Made by a program: the position numbers and the translations under genes | Shown here: positions 1 through 5,578 of the stretch, in pieces | Position numbering within the stretch: position 1 is the first letter of the stretch | Layout: every line of letters starts with the position of its first letter | Assembly: GCA_938074585.1 (NCBI GenBank) | Contig: CALJEW010000261.1 | Span: 1-8,531 of the forward strand | From: an uncultured Rhodospirillales bacterium | Lineage (GTDB): Bacteria > Pseudomonadota > Alphaproteobacteria > Rhodospirillales > Casp-alpha2 | DNA length: 8,531 nt | Direction: 5' to 3' | Notes under the pieces: model-generated | The model's database searches: none | What the model was told of the DNA's origin: nothing | Seen by the model: only the letters and a program-made list of their open reading frames with translations

Positions 1-64
1 TTATAATAAAACATAGCATTAGTACTACGCTATATATGTTTATATAGATCATAAATTATCGATT

Positions 65-202
65 TTAAAGCCCGCGCAACTCGTCCTCATAATCCATAAT
101 ATCATCATGCCCATAATGCCTTTGTATCATCTATTCTGATGTTCCCATCTGCATTGCAAGCGCCCTCATAGTGGCTCATTTTCGGTGCGCGCTTAGTTTG
201 TC
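65..202 (-). pseudogene. Decayed C-terminal fragment of a tyrosine recombinase (phage-type integrase)
   Basis: Reading the minus strand in one frame (stop TAA at 65-67) gives 45 codons that resemble the end of a phage or island integrase. They include ATMRALAMQMGTSE, an in-frame TAG, then MIQRHYGHDDIMDYEDE. Active integrases of this family end with a 'LA.QMGTS..MIE.HYGH' stretch in which the HYGH tyrosine is the DNA-cleaving nucleophile. Just upstream, LSAHRK-stop-ATMR aligns by eye with the usual 'SLRHTYATMR' box that carries the catalytic H and R. Two in-frame stops (TGA at 174-176, TAG at 137-139), an apparent short internal deletion and the lack of any upstream catalytic domain show that it is dead. 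The family assignment is from motif recognition and fairly secure. The exact upstream limit is uncertain. Confidence 0.72.
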
Positions 203-279
203 TCGGTGGCTGGAATGCTTACAGCGTTAGGATTTACAGCGTGGGAGTCATACCAAAAAAAATACATACAAATGTTCTG

Positions 280-378
280 CTACTGCATCATATGGACAGT
301 AATTAATGCAGCAACTTTCCTACTACCCACGCCATCATTTCTGTTGTAGGCTTCATCCAAAGTGGTGAATAGGGAGAG
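280..378 (-). pseudogene. Possible second integrase C-terminal relic (weak)
   Basis: A 32-codon minus-strand open stretch between two stops reads ...TTLDEAYNRNDGVGSRK followed by VAALITVHMMQ-stop. The spacing of E-A-Y, R, D, R and A-L resembles the C-terminal tail of P4/prophage-type integrases, which commonly end in something like 'EAYRR.D...KRR.LME.WA'. It has no start codon with a ribosome binding site and no catalytic residues, so it would be a remnant only. The resemblance is short and could be chance. It is listed because it lies next to, and on the same strand as, the clearer integrase relic. Confidence 0.22.
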
Positions 379-385
379 CTACACA

Positions 386-427
386 ATGAAAACAGATAAA
401 GCGATATTCGCGAGGGATGGGACTTGA
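386..427 (+). CDS. 13-codon upstream ORF overlapping the following small membrane protein
   Basis: ATG at 386 is preceded by a good ribosome binding site (AGGGAGAG, 371-378, 7 nt spacer) and encodes MKTDKAIFARDGT before a TGA at 425-427. That TGA overlaps the TTG start (424-426) of the next ORF in a TTGA arrangement. Three readings are possible: a translated leader coupled to the downstream ORF, the original N-terminus of the downstream protein separated by a -1 frameshift mutation, or programmed frameshifting. The strong ribosome binding site is directly visible. Which reading is right is not decidable here. Confidence 0.35.
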   Translation: MKTDKAIFARDGT

Positions 428-582
428 CACGCTACCCTCAAATTAAAGTTTTTATTATAATCGCTATTTTAGTTGGATTCTATTTTTTTGCTTCTCCATA
501 TCAAACCTGTCTGCGAGACAATGCTCAAAACGATAATAAAGAATGGGTACATGAAAATTGTAACCGTGGCAATTTTTGGTAA
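424..582 (+). CDS. Small single-pass membrane protein, 52 aa, unknown function
   Basis: A TTG start at 424 with a GAGGG ribosome binding site (412-416, 7 nt spacer) opens a 52-codon frame. A short basic N-terminus (MTRYPQIK) is followed by a hydrophobic helix (VFIIIAILVGFYFFA, about residues 9-23). Then comes a hydrophilic tail beginning SPYQTCLRDNAQND, with a second cysteine in WVHENCNRGNFW at the extreme C-terminus. The layout of membrane helix, then SPYQxC..., then a C-terminal C-x-x-x-N-x-W resembles small uncharacterised proteins I associate with proteobacterial genomes and mobile elements, but I cannot name a family. The two cysteines could form a disulfide if the tail is periplasmic. 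It is shorter than usual annotation cut-offs. The start may instead be ATG 386 with a frameshift. The coherent helix-plus-tail composition argues that it is, or recently was, a real gene. Confidence 0.5.
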   Translation: MTRYPQIKVFIIIAILVGFYFFASPYQTCLRDNAQNDNKEWVHENCNRGNFW

Positions 583-671
583 AATATTCGCCTTCCATCC
601 CGTGATGCTTCACCAATCGCCTCTGCTCCTTAGCGTTCAAACATACTACCAAACAATCCCTTTGATATTGT

Positions 672-740
672 CTAAAGTGATAAATCTTCATTTTTGGTTG
701 GGTGCAACTCAGAATAAATTTCAGGAAATAGAATTTTCAT
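672..740 (-). pseudogene. Truncated start of a zinc-ribbon (DUF4379 / treble-clef)-like protein
   Basis: On the minus strand, ATG at 738-740 has a strong ribosome binding site (GGAGAGG at 749-755, 8 nt spacer) and encodes 22 residues, MKILFPEIYSELHPTKNE then DLSL, before TAG (672-674). The phrase 'E.HPTKN..L' is characteristic of the repeated treble-clef zinc-finger domain known as DUF4379, normally followed by 'W.C..GH.W...' and 'C..C'. None of that follows in any frame I could read, so it looks like a 5' fragment of a broken gene. A different minus-strand frame covering 464-691 stays open for 75 codons but shows no domain and probably reflects decayed sequence. The assignment rests on a single short motif. 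Confidence 0.35.
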
Positions 741-934
741 TTTGTTATCCTCTCCAACCCTCTCGCCCAGACAATAAGGATAACCAAAAGATTTTTTCTG
801 TGTCCGGGGTTTTTTAGTGTGTTCATACTCATGGCCTCGATAACATAACCACTATACGACCTTGTTACTTCCTCTAGTGAAGTCGTCTGGAGAATTAATT
901 TAACAGAAATCGATTATAGTTTATTTTAAAAATC
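741..934. other. Gene-free AT-rich spacer left of the sulfurtransferase gene
   Basis: This stretch holds the ribosome binding site of the zinc-ribbon fragment at its left end and then no open frame with a credible start on either strand. A short imperfect hairpin at about 856-886 lies downstream of the sulfurtransferase stop but lacks a U-tract, so I do not call it a terminator. Together with 1-740 the region looks like eroded sequence. Confidence 0.5.
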
Positions 935-1822
935 CTACCCTATTTCAATTGGAAGCTCTTTATCCATAGCCCATTCACTCATCGAATTATCATAAATTTG
1001 GATGTTTTGAAATCCTAATTGAAAAAGTACAAAAGCTTCAAGTGATGCCGCTATACCGCCACCACAATAATTCAAAATTAAGCTATCTGAAGTGATATTT
1101 TTTTTATTAAAAATTTCAATAACTTCTCTTATGGGTTTTAGCTTACCATTTTTTTTATTTAAAAGTTGGATGAATGGAATGTTAATACTGTTAGGAATTC
1201 TTCCACGGCGGCCATATCTAGGGTTATTTCCTAAATGAATATCTTCAGTTAATGAGTTAAGTAACAAAGTTGATTTTTTATTTATAGCCTCGAGGACGGC
1301 ATCTTTTTCTACAAAAATATCTAATCGAGGCTTGAATAAAAACTTTGATGTATCAAATACATTCTCCTCCTTTTCTATAGGTAGCTCTAGTCTCATCCAT
1401 TCAGTGAAGCCCCCATTTAATATGCTAACCTGGTCAAAGCCGACTGCTCGTAACATCCACCATATCCTTGATGACCACTGCATACCATTCTTAGAATACA
1501 AAATGACGTGATACTGTTCCCCAATACCTAATCTTTGAAAACGATTTGAAAGGGTTTTAAGGCTAGGCAATGTGAAGCTATACGGACTACTTTTATCCGA
1601 TAAGTCTGATTGAAGGTCTATAAATGCAGACGAAGGTATGTGTCCTAATTGGTAATTTTTTAGCCCACTTTCAACATCATAGGGCTTGGTTGGGTTGTCA
1701 TCTGTATAATGTAAATAAGTTGTACAATCAAAAACTCGTATGTTTTGTTCATCAAGTTTATTTTTTAGCCAATCGCACTCTACAATGGCCTCAGGATACA
1801 TCCATTGGGTATTTTTTTTCAC
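935..1822 (-). CDS. Two-domain rhodanese sulfurtransferase (3-mercaptopyruvate/thiosulfate sulfurtransferase family)
   Basis: This 295-residue protein has two rhodanese domains in tandem, the SseA/TST layout, and the length is normal for the family. Such enzymes move a sulfane sulfur from a donor (3-mercaptopyruvate or thiosulfate) to a thiol or cyanide acceptor through a cysteine persulfide. The N-terminal domain (about 10-150) is the usual catalytically silent copy: it has GHIPSSAFIDL at 60-70 and RIWWMLRAVG at 119-128 but no active-site Cys. The C-terminal domain (about 165-295) has NPRYGRRGRIPNSINIPF (200-217) and the active loop CGGGIAAS with Cys253. The loop departs from the CGSGVTA of E. 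coli SseA, so the sulfur donor is uncertain. The GTG start at 1822 is preferred because a purine-rich AAGAGAG lies just upstream; an ATG eight codons in has no such site. It lies 42 bp downstream of the oxidoreductase gene on the same strand and is probably co-transcribed. Cytoplasmic; no signal peptide seen. Very AT-rich. Confidence 0.9.
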   Translation of the reverse strand: MKKNTQWMYPEAIVECDWLKNKLDEQNIRVFDCTTYLHYTDDNPTKPYDVESGLKNYQLGHIPSSAFIDLQSDLSDKSSPYSFTLPSLKTLSNRFQRLGIGEQYHVILYSKNGMQWSSRIWWMLRAVGFDQVSILNGGFTEWMRLELPIEKEENVFDTSKFLFKPRLDIFVEKDAVLEAINKKSTLLLNSLTEDIHLGNNPRYGRRGRIPNSINIPFIQLLNKKNGKLKPIREVIEIFNKKNITSDSLILNYCGGGIAASLEAFVLFQLGFQNIQIYDNSMSEWAMDKELPIEIG

Positions 1823-1864
1823 TTAATCACTCTCTTTTAGTTCTTTTATTTGGCACATATTTTA

Positions 1865-2839
1865 TTATGGCTTTAGAAGCAGGCTTCCACCACCTCGTCG
1901 TGATTCCAGAATATCGTGAGTTACTGAAGCATCCTGCAAACTGTAAGGCTCTGGATCTAGGGCTGTTATAATTTTTTTATTAAAAGCATCAAATACAGAA
2001 TGGGCCATTTTTTCATAAAGCTCTAGTTTCGCAATATAATGAAATATGATCGGCCTAGAAAGCGTAAGGGATTTATTTGCTAATGCTGACATATGGACTG
2101 GATCAATAGAACCAGAAGATTGCCCAAAGTTTACCAAGTGTCCACATGGCTTTAAAACGTCTAGTGATGCTTCAAATGTGTCAGATCCAACAGAATCATA
2201 TACAACATCAACTCCGTTTTGATTTGTTATATCCATAATTTGGGGCATAAAATCTTCCTGTTTATAAAGAAGCGCATATTTACAACCGTATGATTTTGCC
2301 AATATTGCTTTCTCAGGAGTGCTAACGCTCCCAATTACAAAAACCCCACGAGAGCTAGCCCACTGGCAAAGTAATCTGCCGACGCCCCCAGTAGCAGCAG
2401 TAACCAGAATGGTATGTTCGGGGGTAAGTTTAGCAACGTACTCAATTAACATTTGCACAGTCATAGCTCGCGTGAAATTTGTAGCTATTATATCATCTGA
2501 TAAAAAATTTGGCAGCTTTATGGCAAAATTTTGATCTAACAGCCTATGGCTAGCATATGCTCCATATGCACTAGTTATATATCCAATTTTATCACCAGGT
2601 CTAAAGCCAGTAACTCCTTTTCCAATTTCTTCTATTATTCCTGCAGCTTCTACTCCTGGTATCCCTGGTAGGCTTAAAGTTTTATAGAGACCTGAGCGTA
2701 CATAAATATCATGAAAGTGGACACCAATTGCAGTGTGACTAATAAGTATCTCTCCTGCTCCAGGATGGCCAACAATTATTTCCTCTAGTTTTAATACCGC
2801 TGAATTCCCATGCTCTCGAATTACGATAGCGCTTTGCAT
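1865..2839 (-). CDS. NADPH:quinone oxidoreductase-like, zinc-independent MDR-superfamily protein
   Basis: This 324-residue protein matches the QOR branch of the medium-chain dehydrogenase/reductase superfamily in length and order. These cytoplasmic enzymes use NADPH to reduce quinones or activated enones. The GroES-like N-terminal domain (about 1-125) contains GVHFHDIYVRSGLY (39-52), PGIPGVEAAGIIEEIGKGV (58-76) and PGDKIGY (81-87), all typical of QORs. The Rossmann cofactor domain (about 125-265) contains ILVTAATGGVGRLLCQWA (144-161), with the AxxGxxG nucleotide-binding turn, and DVVYDSVG (211-218). The tail ends LESRRGGGSLLLKP, as in QOR-type enzymes. No cysteine cluster for structural zinc and no catalytic-zinc ligand set is present, which separates it from alcohol dehydrogenases. 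ATG at 2839; upstream is only a G-rich TTGGGGGT, a modest ribosome binding site. An inverted repeat at 2863-2890 suggests control by a dimeric repressor or activator. First gene of a likely two-gene operon with the sulfurtransferase. Confidence 0.92.
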   Translation of the reverse strand: MQSAIVIREHGNSAVLKLEEIIVGHPGAGEILISHTAIGVHFHDIYVRSGLYKTLSLPGIPGVEAAGIIEEIGKGVTGFRPGDKIGYITSAYGAYASHRLLDQNFAIKLPNFLSDDIIATNFTRAMTVQMLIEYVAKLTPEHTILVTAATGGVGRLLCQWASSRGVFVIGSVSTPEKAILAKSYGCKYALLYKQEDFMPQIMDITNQNGVDVVYDSVGSDTFEASLDVLKPCGHLVNFGQSSGSIDPVHMSALANKSLTLSRPIIFHYIAKLELYEKMAHSVFDAFNKKIITALDPEPYSLQDASVTHDILESRRGGGSLLLKP

Positions 2840-2862
2840 AGAAAAATACCCCCAAGTAAATT

Positions 2863-2890
2863 ATTTAGGTTGATAAACGATAACCTAAAT
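2863..2890. promoter_or_regulatory. Perfect 9-bp inverted repeat upstream of the oxidoreductase gene (candidate operator)
   Basis: ATTTAGGTT (2863-2871) and AACCTAAAT (2882-2890) are exact reverse complements separated by 10 nt. They lie 23-51 bp upstream of the oxidoreductase ATG. Arm centres about 19 bp apart (close to two helical turns) suit a dimeric helix-turn-helix regulator. The spacer is not self-complementary, and no T-run follows on the minus strand, so it is not an intrinsic terminator. An AT-rich candidate -10 (TAAATAAT on the minus strand) overlaps its left arm, so binding there would be expected to affect initiation. The regulator is not encoded in this window. Confidence 0.5.
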
Positions 2891-3035
2891 GAGTTAGAAC
2901 TTAAATTAATTAATTAAAATTCGACTATGCATTGGTTGATATTGCAATAAGTGCGTTAATGGGAGTGTATCTGAGGTAATTAAAGCTTAGCAAATTTAAG
3001 ATTTTATTAGCTTAGTGTCGCCACCCTTCCTGTAC

Positions 3036-4424
3036 CTATTTAGCGAGCGTTCCGGGTTCACCGAGGTCCCACCAAAGACCGGTCATAATCCTGAGTGCGT
3101 CGCGGCAGGTTGGAGCTAAAACGTGCTCGTTCGGCGCGTGTTGTGAGCATCCTGCATAGGAATGCGGCACCCAGATTGTAGGCAAATCCAAAACGTCGGC
3201 AAATACATCGTTTGGCAGTGAGCCCCCCAGATTAGGTAATACCGCAACAACATGCACAGATGTTTCTTCTATAGACTTAACCACCCAACGTGCCCACGGG
3301 TGGTCCGGGTCTAGACGCGTTGCGCGCATTATATCTGGTTCTGCTTCAAGTTCGACCATATCGAAACCATGGTCATCTAAGTGCGCGCGCAAGGTAGGCA
3401 GGAAGATCTCTGGGTCCGAACCAACTACGAAGCGAAGGTGTCCATGCACGACGGCACTGGGGGGGATGGCGTTCACAGGGTTGCGCGGATTTCCGGTTTC
3501 GAGAGCGCGGATTTCAAAAGTGTTGGAGCCAAACACCTTTTCCTCCGCTGTCATCCCTGGCTCACCCCACTCAGGATCAATTTCTGGCGAACCGTCTCCA
3601 CCGCCAACTTTCAATTTGGCAAGAGCCTGACGCACGGAGTTTGTCATAGGCTTAGATTTCCACGCGCCAACCAGTATTTGCCCCTTGGCATCAACAATGG
3701 TGGCCAGTGCATGTGCCATCATCACCCCGGGATTGGCTAAAAGCCCACCCCAATTGCCCGAATGGTGTGAACCATCTCGCAAACGGATCGTCATGGTGAA
3801 GTTAAAAACCCCACGCGATCCCATAAAAATCGTTGGTATGTCCGGTTGTAGACGTGGTCCGTCCGATGCAATAAAAACATCGGCTTCGAACAATTCCTTA
3901 TGAGTGGCACAAAAATCCTTAAGCCCCGGAGACCCGCATTCTTCTCCGGTTTCGATCAGTGCAACCACATTAAACCCAAGCTGGCCACGGGTTTCGAGTA
4001 CCGTTTTCATTGCCGCCAAATTGATAGTGTGCTGGCCCTTGTTGTCAGCCGTTCCGCGACCATACCATCGTTCACCTTCTTCAGTGACCAGCCATGGATT
4101 AAGACCTTCGCGCCATTGCTCGTCGTAGCCCCGAACAACGTCGCCATGCCCATATGTCATGACAGTAGGCACGTTACCGCTTTCATAACGGCGTGCCACT
4201 AAGAAAGGGCCGCCGTCATTGCTCGGATTATCAAAAACCTCACAGTTGAAGCCCATGGCTTCTAGATAGGGTGATATTTCATCAATAAGATAACGATACA
4301 ATTGCGGGCGACTTTTGGGTATTGGGCTTTCTGTGCGGATTGCTACCCGGCGCGCAAGGTCCGTCTTAAAGGTGCCATCATCAAAATAGGATTCGATCCT
4401 GCTGATTGCTTCGTTTCTGCTCAC
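3036..4424 (-). CDS. M20-family metallopeptidase (dipeptidase/carboxypeptidase, ArgE/DapE/ACY1/CPG2 type)
   Basis: A 462-residue cytoplasmic zinc hydrolase that should cleave a peptide or amide bond next to a free carboxylate. The two-metal site is visible in order: YGHGDVV (91-97; H93, D95), GRGTADNKGQ (122-131; bridging D127), ETGEECGSPGL (158-168; general base E161, ligand E162), ASDGPR (186-191; D188) and GCSQHAPNEH (425-434; ligand H429). The lid/dimerisation domain (about 200-320) carries SHHSGNWGG (219-227), where H221 corresponds to the substrate-binding His reached across the dimer in carnosinase-like enzymes. The 462-residue length fits M20 dipeptidases rather than the shorter M20D amidohydrolases. 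The GTG start at 4424 is chosen because AAGGA sits 8 nt upstream. It follows the C45 gene by 23 bp on the same strand, so co-transcription is likely. Exact substrate is unknown. No terminator hairpin was found after the stop. Confidence 0.93.
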   Translation of the reverse strand: MSRNEAISRIESYFDDGTFKTDLARRVAIRTESPIPKSRPQLYRYLIDEISPYLEAMGFNCEVFDNPSNDGGPFLVARRYESGNVPTVMTYGHGDVVRGYDEQWREGLNPWLVTEEGERWYGRGTADNKGQHTINLAAMKTVLETRGQLGFNVVALIETGEECGSPGLKDFCATHKELFEADVFIASDGPRLQPDIPTIFMGSRGVFNFTMTIRLRDGSHHSGNWGGLLANPGVMMAHALATIVDAKGQILVGAWKSKPMTNSVRQALAKLKVGGGDGSPEIDPEWGEPGMTAEEKVFGSNTFEIRALETGNPRNPVNAIPPSAVVHGHLRFVVGSDPEIFLPTLRAHLDDHGFDMVELEAEPDIMRATRLDPDHPWARWVVKSIEETSVHVVAVLPNLGGSLPNDVFADVLDLPTIWVPHSYAGCSQHAPNEHVLAPTCRDALRIMTGLWWDLGEPGTLAK

Positions 4425-4447
4425 GGAATATTCCTTTTCGGATCGAA

Positions 4448-5494
4448 TTATTTAACAGTGAATGTGGTGAATGGGCTGTCAGGTTGATTCCCCTTGCGAA
4501 TGTGAAACTGCTGTGCCGACAAGTCCATTAAAATTGTTGCGACCGTACCAACATCCTGCAAAACATCATCTGGAAGATAGGAGCGATAGATAGGGTACTT
4601 ATCATCCGATCGATCTGAAAGAATATTAATCATGGTATCCAGCGAATAATCGGTCGTTTCTGAAGCCCGTTCCAATGCCACTTTCATGCGGGATCGAGAA
4701 TTAAAAAACAAAGGGTCAGAGGCGGCATTAATCTCTTTTCCCAAGTAATGGTTGGTGTGGACAAAGCTACCATTGATCGCTTCCGGTGTCAGCATTTCAC
4801 CACCGGCAAACTCTTTGTCGAAACATTGGCCTGAGCGGTCTGCTACCAGAATATTACTGGATTTTCCGAACGGAGCTTTGTTTATGACGTCGATGGCTTC
4901 TCTTGTTGATTGGCAATCTAAAATAGCGCGGAGCATAATGTGAATGGGAACACCGTCCAGTTTGCAACCTAAAGTCAGAATGTTCAGACAGACACCCAAT
5001 CCGGCATTATTCATTCCAATTTTTCCAATGATACCGGGTTCCGTCAGCATACAGATTTCATGCCCGTCTGATCGCCGGATATGCATTACAACACACAAGG
5101 CTTCCAAGGGTTTTCCCCAGTCCCATGTCTGACCTAAAATTGAAGGCCCTGGGAAACACAGCGATGTGCATTCGTTGACGAAGTTATTCTTATTCTGGGC
5201 AAGAATTTCCGTTCTTGCATTGAGCGCTACAATCCATAACGGGTCTTGGCCAGAACCTTCGGCAATGCCCTGGATCTCGTCTATGTAGTCAATATTGAAT
5301 TCAGTTATAGTGCGTTGAAATGCGGCTGCCAGTTCCAACACCTCGGCCTCAGGTCGTTTAAAGATGTCGCGATAAAAGACGAGCACATCGGCTATTTCAT
5401 CTCGTAATATCCGGCCATGCATAACGCCCCGTTCATGGGGAGTTCCAGCTATTCCAATGGTCTTGAATGCTTGCATAAAGAAATACTTTCGCAT
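4448..5494 (-). CDS. C45-family Ntn hydrolase (acyl-CoA:6-aminopenicillanate acyltransferase-like)
   Basis: A 348-residue protein of the peptidase C45 / AAT-like family. Members are made as inactive precursors that cut themselves before a cysteine, which becomes the N-terminal nucleophile. They hydrolyse or transfer acyl groups on amides, for example N-acyl amino acids or beta-lactam side chains. The expected landmarks are present: GTPHERGVMHGRIL (17-30) in the prosegment, EIQGIAEGSGQDPLWIVALN (73-92), then NECTSLCFPG (107-116) with the predicted nucleophile Cys109, followed by GQTWDW (121-126), the usual post-nucleophile motif. The downstream beta-rich part includes GKIGMNNAGLGVCLN (157-171) and FVHTNHYL (244-251), both typical. 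Predicted self-cleavage is between Glu108 and Cys109, giving a chain of about 12 kDa and one of about 27 kDa. The start is either ATG 5494 or ATG 5476 (codon 7); neither has a strong ribosome binding site. No signal peptide was seen. It lies between two M20 hydrolases, which supports a role in breaking amides. Confidence 0.88.
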   Translation of the reverse strand: MRKYFFMQAFKTIGIAGTPHERGVMHGRILRDEIADVLVFYRDIFKRPEAEVLELAAAFQRTITEFNIDYIDEIQGIAEGSGQDPLWIVALNARTEILAQNKNNFVNECTSLCFPGPSILGQTWDWGKPLEALCVVMHIRRSDGHEICMLTEPGIIGKIGMNNAGLGVCLNILTLGCKLDGVPIHIMLRAILDCQSTREAIDVINKAPFGKSSNILVADRSGQCFDKEFAGGEMLTPEAINGSFVHTNHYLGKEINAASDPLFFNSRSRMKVALERASETTDYSLDTMINILSDRSDDKYPIYRSYLPDDVLQDVGTVATILMDLSAQQFHIRKGNQPDSPFTTFTVK

Positions 5495-5527
5495 TGATCA
5501 AGGTTTGTAAAGTCAGCTGCAGGAGAA

Positions 5528-5558
5528 CAGGGAAGCGACGATAAAGCCAGCCTCCCTG
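5528..5558 (-). promoter_or_regulatory. Intercistronic hairpin between the M20D and C45 genes
   Basis: On the minus strand CAGGGAGGC and GCTTCCCTG pair as a 9-bp stem (one G-U wobble) around a 13-nt loop, in the 84-bp gap between the M20D stop and the C45 start. There is no U-tract after it, so it is unlikely to be a full terminator. It could stabilise or partially separate the two messages. The base pairing is visible; the function is inference. Confidence 0.35.
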
Positions 5559-5578
5559 ACCTAGAGTTCTAAACCTAA

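Noticed and set aside
1..460. Search for a tRNA gene that could have served as the integration site next to the integrase relic
   Set aside because: No cloverleaf with a recognisable TTCRANYC arm or acceptor pairing was seen on either strand. It may lie left of the window.
464..691. A 75-codon minus-strand open frame antisense to the small membrane protein
   Set aside because: It has no clear ribosome binding site, no recognisable domain, and mixed composition. The zinc-ribbon-like start upstream is in a different frame.
473..817. A 114-codon plus-strand open frame (MDSIFLLLHIKPVCE...)
   Set aside because: It overlaps the better-supported 424-582 frame, lacks a ribosome binding site, and its translation looks like out-of-frame sequence.
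856..886. Possible hairpin (ACTTC-CTCTAGT-GAAGT with outer ACGAC/GTCGT) downstream of the sulfurtransferase stop
   Set aside because: The stem is short, the outer pairing is interrupted by a bulge, and no T-run follows on the minus strand, so it does not support an intrinsic terminator call.
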